From Nematostella vectensis (Eukaryota; Cnidaria; Anthozoa; Actiniaria; Edwardsiidae), in contig NC_064042.1 in NCBI RefSeq assembly GCF_932526225.1, positions 3,269,001 through 3,333,000 of the forward strand: a stretch of 64,000 nt of DNA. The letters run 5' to 3'. The notes under the pieces were generated by a model. It was not told the DNA's origin, did no database searches, and worked only from the letters and a program-made list of their open reading frames with translations. A program made the position numbers and the translations under genes. Shown in pieces: positions 61,955 through 64,000 of the stretch. Each line of letters opens with the position of its first letter. The stretch's first letter is position 1.

Positions 61955-63357
61955 ATGAGTTGAATAAAATCCAGCACGTACAATACCAATACACGCAAAT
62001 TTGCTGTCATAACAAATTACTAATATTTTGTTGTTGTGTGTTTTTGCGTGTGACCGTGCTGTTTACAATCCGAATGTCACGAATGCGGTATTTTCACACT
62101 CTGTACCAGCCTGGGCTTCCTGTGCTAAGTACTTGAAAAGTGACGGCACGTTGGGTCTGGGACGAGATTGCTTTCTGTGACGTCACAGCTTCTACCTACC
62201 ACATAGCCTGCATATACAGGAGATTTCTGTGGTGCATGGCGGTGGTCATGGCGGTGGTGGTGTTTGCTACGCGATGCGAGCGTAGTTCCGAGATCTCTTG
62301 CTTGCTTTTTTATAACGCAGGAAGAAAACCACCAGACAGCCTCTATCTGCTGGTATGCGTCACATCTTGTGGTCTGCTTTGACAGCTAAATATGAATAAA
62401 AAAGTCGACTACAACGCAGAAGTGTTCTTTGATATTTCAGGTTTATGAACACGCCAGCGGTATTTTTCGTTTTTGTGCTGTTTGAAATTGCGTGAAGAGT
62501 TATTTATTAGTTATTTCAGGAATTTGAGCGACGCCCTTTTATCAGATATAGTCTTCAACAGATTAAATATATTGGTATCATTTTCTCACTCCTTTCTTGA
62601 GAAAAACAATGATCCAATTTACGATCTGAAGTCTAGGATAAGCAACAATTAAGAAAAGGCTTTTCCCCGTTTATTTTTCTCCAGTACTGCAGTCAAAGTG
62701 ATCATGCAAACGATGTACCTTTCACTGCACATACATTAAAAAATCCTCTGCGTTAGAGGTTTCAAGAATTGTGTATGATTAAACCATTTACAATTCGCTC
62801 GTGAAGATTTAAAGGTTGATAAGAAAAATAATGTTATTATGTAAGATTGGTGCCGTCAATGCGAAATCGTCCAACAGAGAGATAATGCTGGATTTGATGA
62901 GAGTTGAATGTGTTTAGCTACCAGGCATTATGGGTAATAGAGTCCTGATCGCATTTTTGAACTCAATCCAACAATAATCAATTTTCTTTTCATCACGCGG
63001 CAATTTGCAAGGTTAACCTCTCTTGATAAAGGTTGTTTGTGGAACATGAACGAACATGTTTTCAATTAGCAGTGGTTTGCTCTGCGCTAATTGATATTGA
63101 GCGAAAAAGGTTTTTTTCATATGGCCTTTCTGTTGCAAAAAGGAAGTAACAGAGGGGAGACAGAAAAGCCTAGAAGTTTTATTGACGGACTTTTATATTA
63201 GTATCGCACCCCTTCCTCAAACACACCGCGCGTTAATCTAAATCGTTTATCAGTAGCACCCTTTATCTGTATGATAACATTGTTGGTGTTATTACAGCTC
63301 GTTGGATGTGCGTAGCGCGTGTGGCAGAGAGAATATCGCCGCCTTTTGACGATATAT
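59504..63357. other. intergenic, nothing firm
   Basis: A TTG/GTT microsatellite at 61918-61956 and a relic of the AGCCTGC-ended family at 62202-62240. The short frames have no recognisable features. Confidence 0.4.
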
Positions 63358-64000
63358 ATGACGATGTCGACTGACGAAAACAAGAGCACTCGTCCCCAGA
63401 CATGGAAATGCCGATTAAAAGGCTGGCAATATTCAATGAGGCAGTCCATAAGAGTGAAGAAGCGGAGCCCTCAGAAAACTAATTCCAAGGTTTCGGATCG
63501 GCTTAGCCCTGAGAACTGTGCGGGAAAGCATGCTCAAACGGGCTCTTCGTCACCTCGGAGAAATGACAACAAAAGTCACTTTGGGTGCGAAAGTTGCAAT
63601 GCAAAACATGGCGCAGTGTCAGATCTTGACGGGAGACGGGGTAAAGTGTTTGCTAAACCAACAGCTAATGGTCAACTTATGAATGAGAAAACAATGATTG
63701 ATAGGCGAGAAGTCGTTAAAAGAACATTCGAGAGGAGAAAACAGCGCTCCAATAACAATATTATCGAGTCGAAAAATTCTTGTTTGCAACAGAGGAACGA
63801 GACAGCTGTCAGACTGAATGGACACGTAAAGCAAAGTTCAACGAATAATTCACAAGGGCGGGCGGAACACAACAGTAGAACGACTCTCCATAGGCCAAAA
63901 AGCTTAATTGTACTTACAAGTTTGTTTAAACGTTCGAGTGGCCCATCTAGGGCACAAAGTATAAACACAGAGCGTGGGAACAGGAAGGACTCACAAAGTT
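63358..64000 (+). CDS. unrecognised basic protein, 5' part, cut by window edge
   Basis: An open frame runs from an in-frame TAG at 63313 to the window end without a stop. The first ATG is at 63358, with further in-frame ATGs at 63364 and 63436, giving at least 214 codons. The visible part is rich in Lys/Arg, Ser, Asn and Gln and probably disordered, with clusters such as VKKRSPQKTNSK and VVKRTFERRKQR that could act as nuclear localisation signals, and one CESC pair. No domain is recognised. The length without a stop in this AT-rich DNA and the even amino-acid use argue for a real exon, but an internal stop-free chance frame cannot be ruled out. A splice donor may lie within it. Because it has no stop inside the window it is easily missed. 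Confidence 0.55.
   Translation, partial: MTMSTDENKSTRPQTWKCRLKGWQYSMRQSIRVKKRSPQKTNSKVSDRLSPENCAGKHAQTGSSSPRRNDNKSHFGCESCNAKHGAVSDLDGRRGKVFAKPTANGQLMNEKTMIDRREVVKRTFERRKQRSNNNIIESKNSCLQQRNETAVRLNGHVKQSSTNNSQGRAEHNSRTTLHRPKSLIVLTSLFKRSSGPSRAQSINTERGNRKDSQS

Overview
The window looks like animal nuclear DNA, most likely from a cnidarian (probably an anthozoan). It is AT-rich and gene-poor, with spliced genes, long introns and many short non-autonomous DNA transposons and minisatellites. The animal assignment rests on two ovo/OVOL genes with a SNAG start and four C2H2 fingers, and on two PTB-domain genes. The cnidarian assignment is an inference from style and repeats. No rRNA, tRNA, CRISPR array or bacterial operon was seen.

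Layout. (1) 1-5.5 kb: degenerate repeats, a TATA-driven single-exon gene for a secreted cysteine-rich protein (2585-3337, +), then a small PTB-domain gene on the minus strand (4954-5484). (2) 5.5-13.2 kb: a 51-bp minisatellite, low-complexity DNA and a second small PTB-domain gene (12103-12630, +). The two PTB genes are divergently oriented and have the same plan: about 174 residues, with a splice acceptor just before the ATG. (3) 13.2-17.5 kb: hAT-like terminal-repeat elements, a perfect 20-bp-stem hairpin and one copy of a 0.3-kb dispersed repeat. (4) 17.6-26.1 kb: ovo gene A on the minus strand, with two coding exons split by a 7.0-kb intron. (5) 26.1-46.5 kb: about 20 kb of gene-free DNA between the two ovo start codons, full of MITEs, a 963-bp terminal-inverted-repeat element and several tandem arrays. 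(6) 46.5-56.75 kb: ovo gene B on the plus strand, with two coding exons split by an 8.06-kb intron. (7) 56.8-63.3 kb: repeats with no recognisable gene. (8) 63.36 kb to the end: the start of an unrecognised basic protein, cut by the window edge.

The centrepiece is the head-to-head ovo pair. Both genes encode their SNAG motif in an 88-nt coding first exon that ends in phase 1, and both carry all fingers in one large last exon. Their N-terminal halves are strongly diverged. Yet a 288-nt block over the zinc fingers is identical at all but two positions, synonymous sites included, and both edges are abrupt. This looks like recent gene conversion or a similar homogenising event between inverted copies 38 kb apart. 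Gene B also carries a 16-residue repeat array, and after its stop codon a second, +1-frame copy of its own last coding segment.
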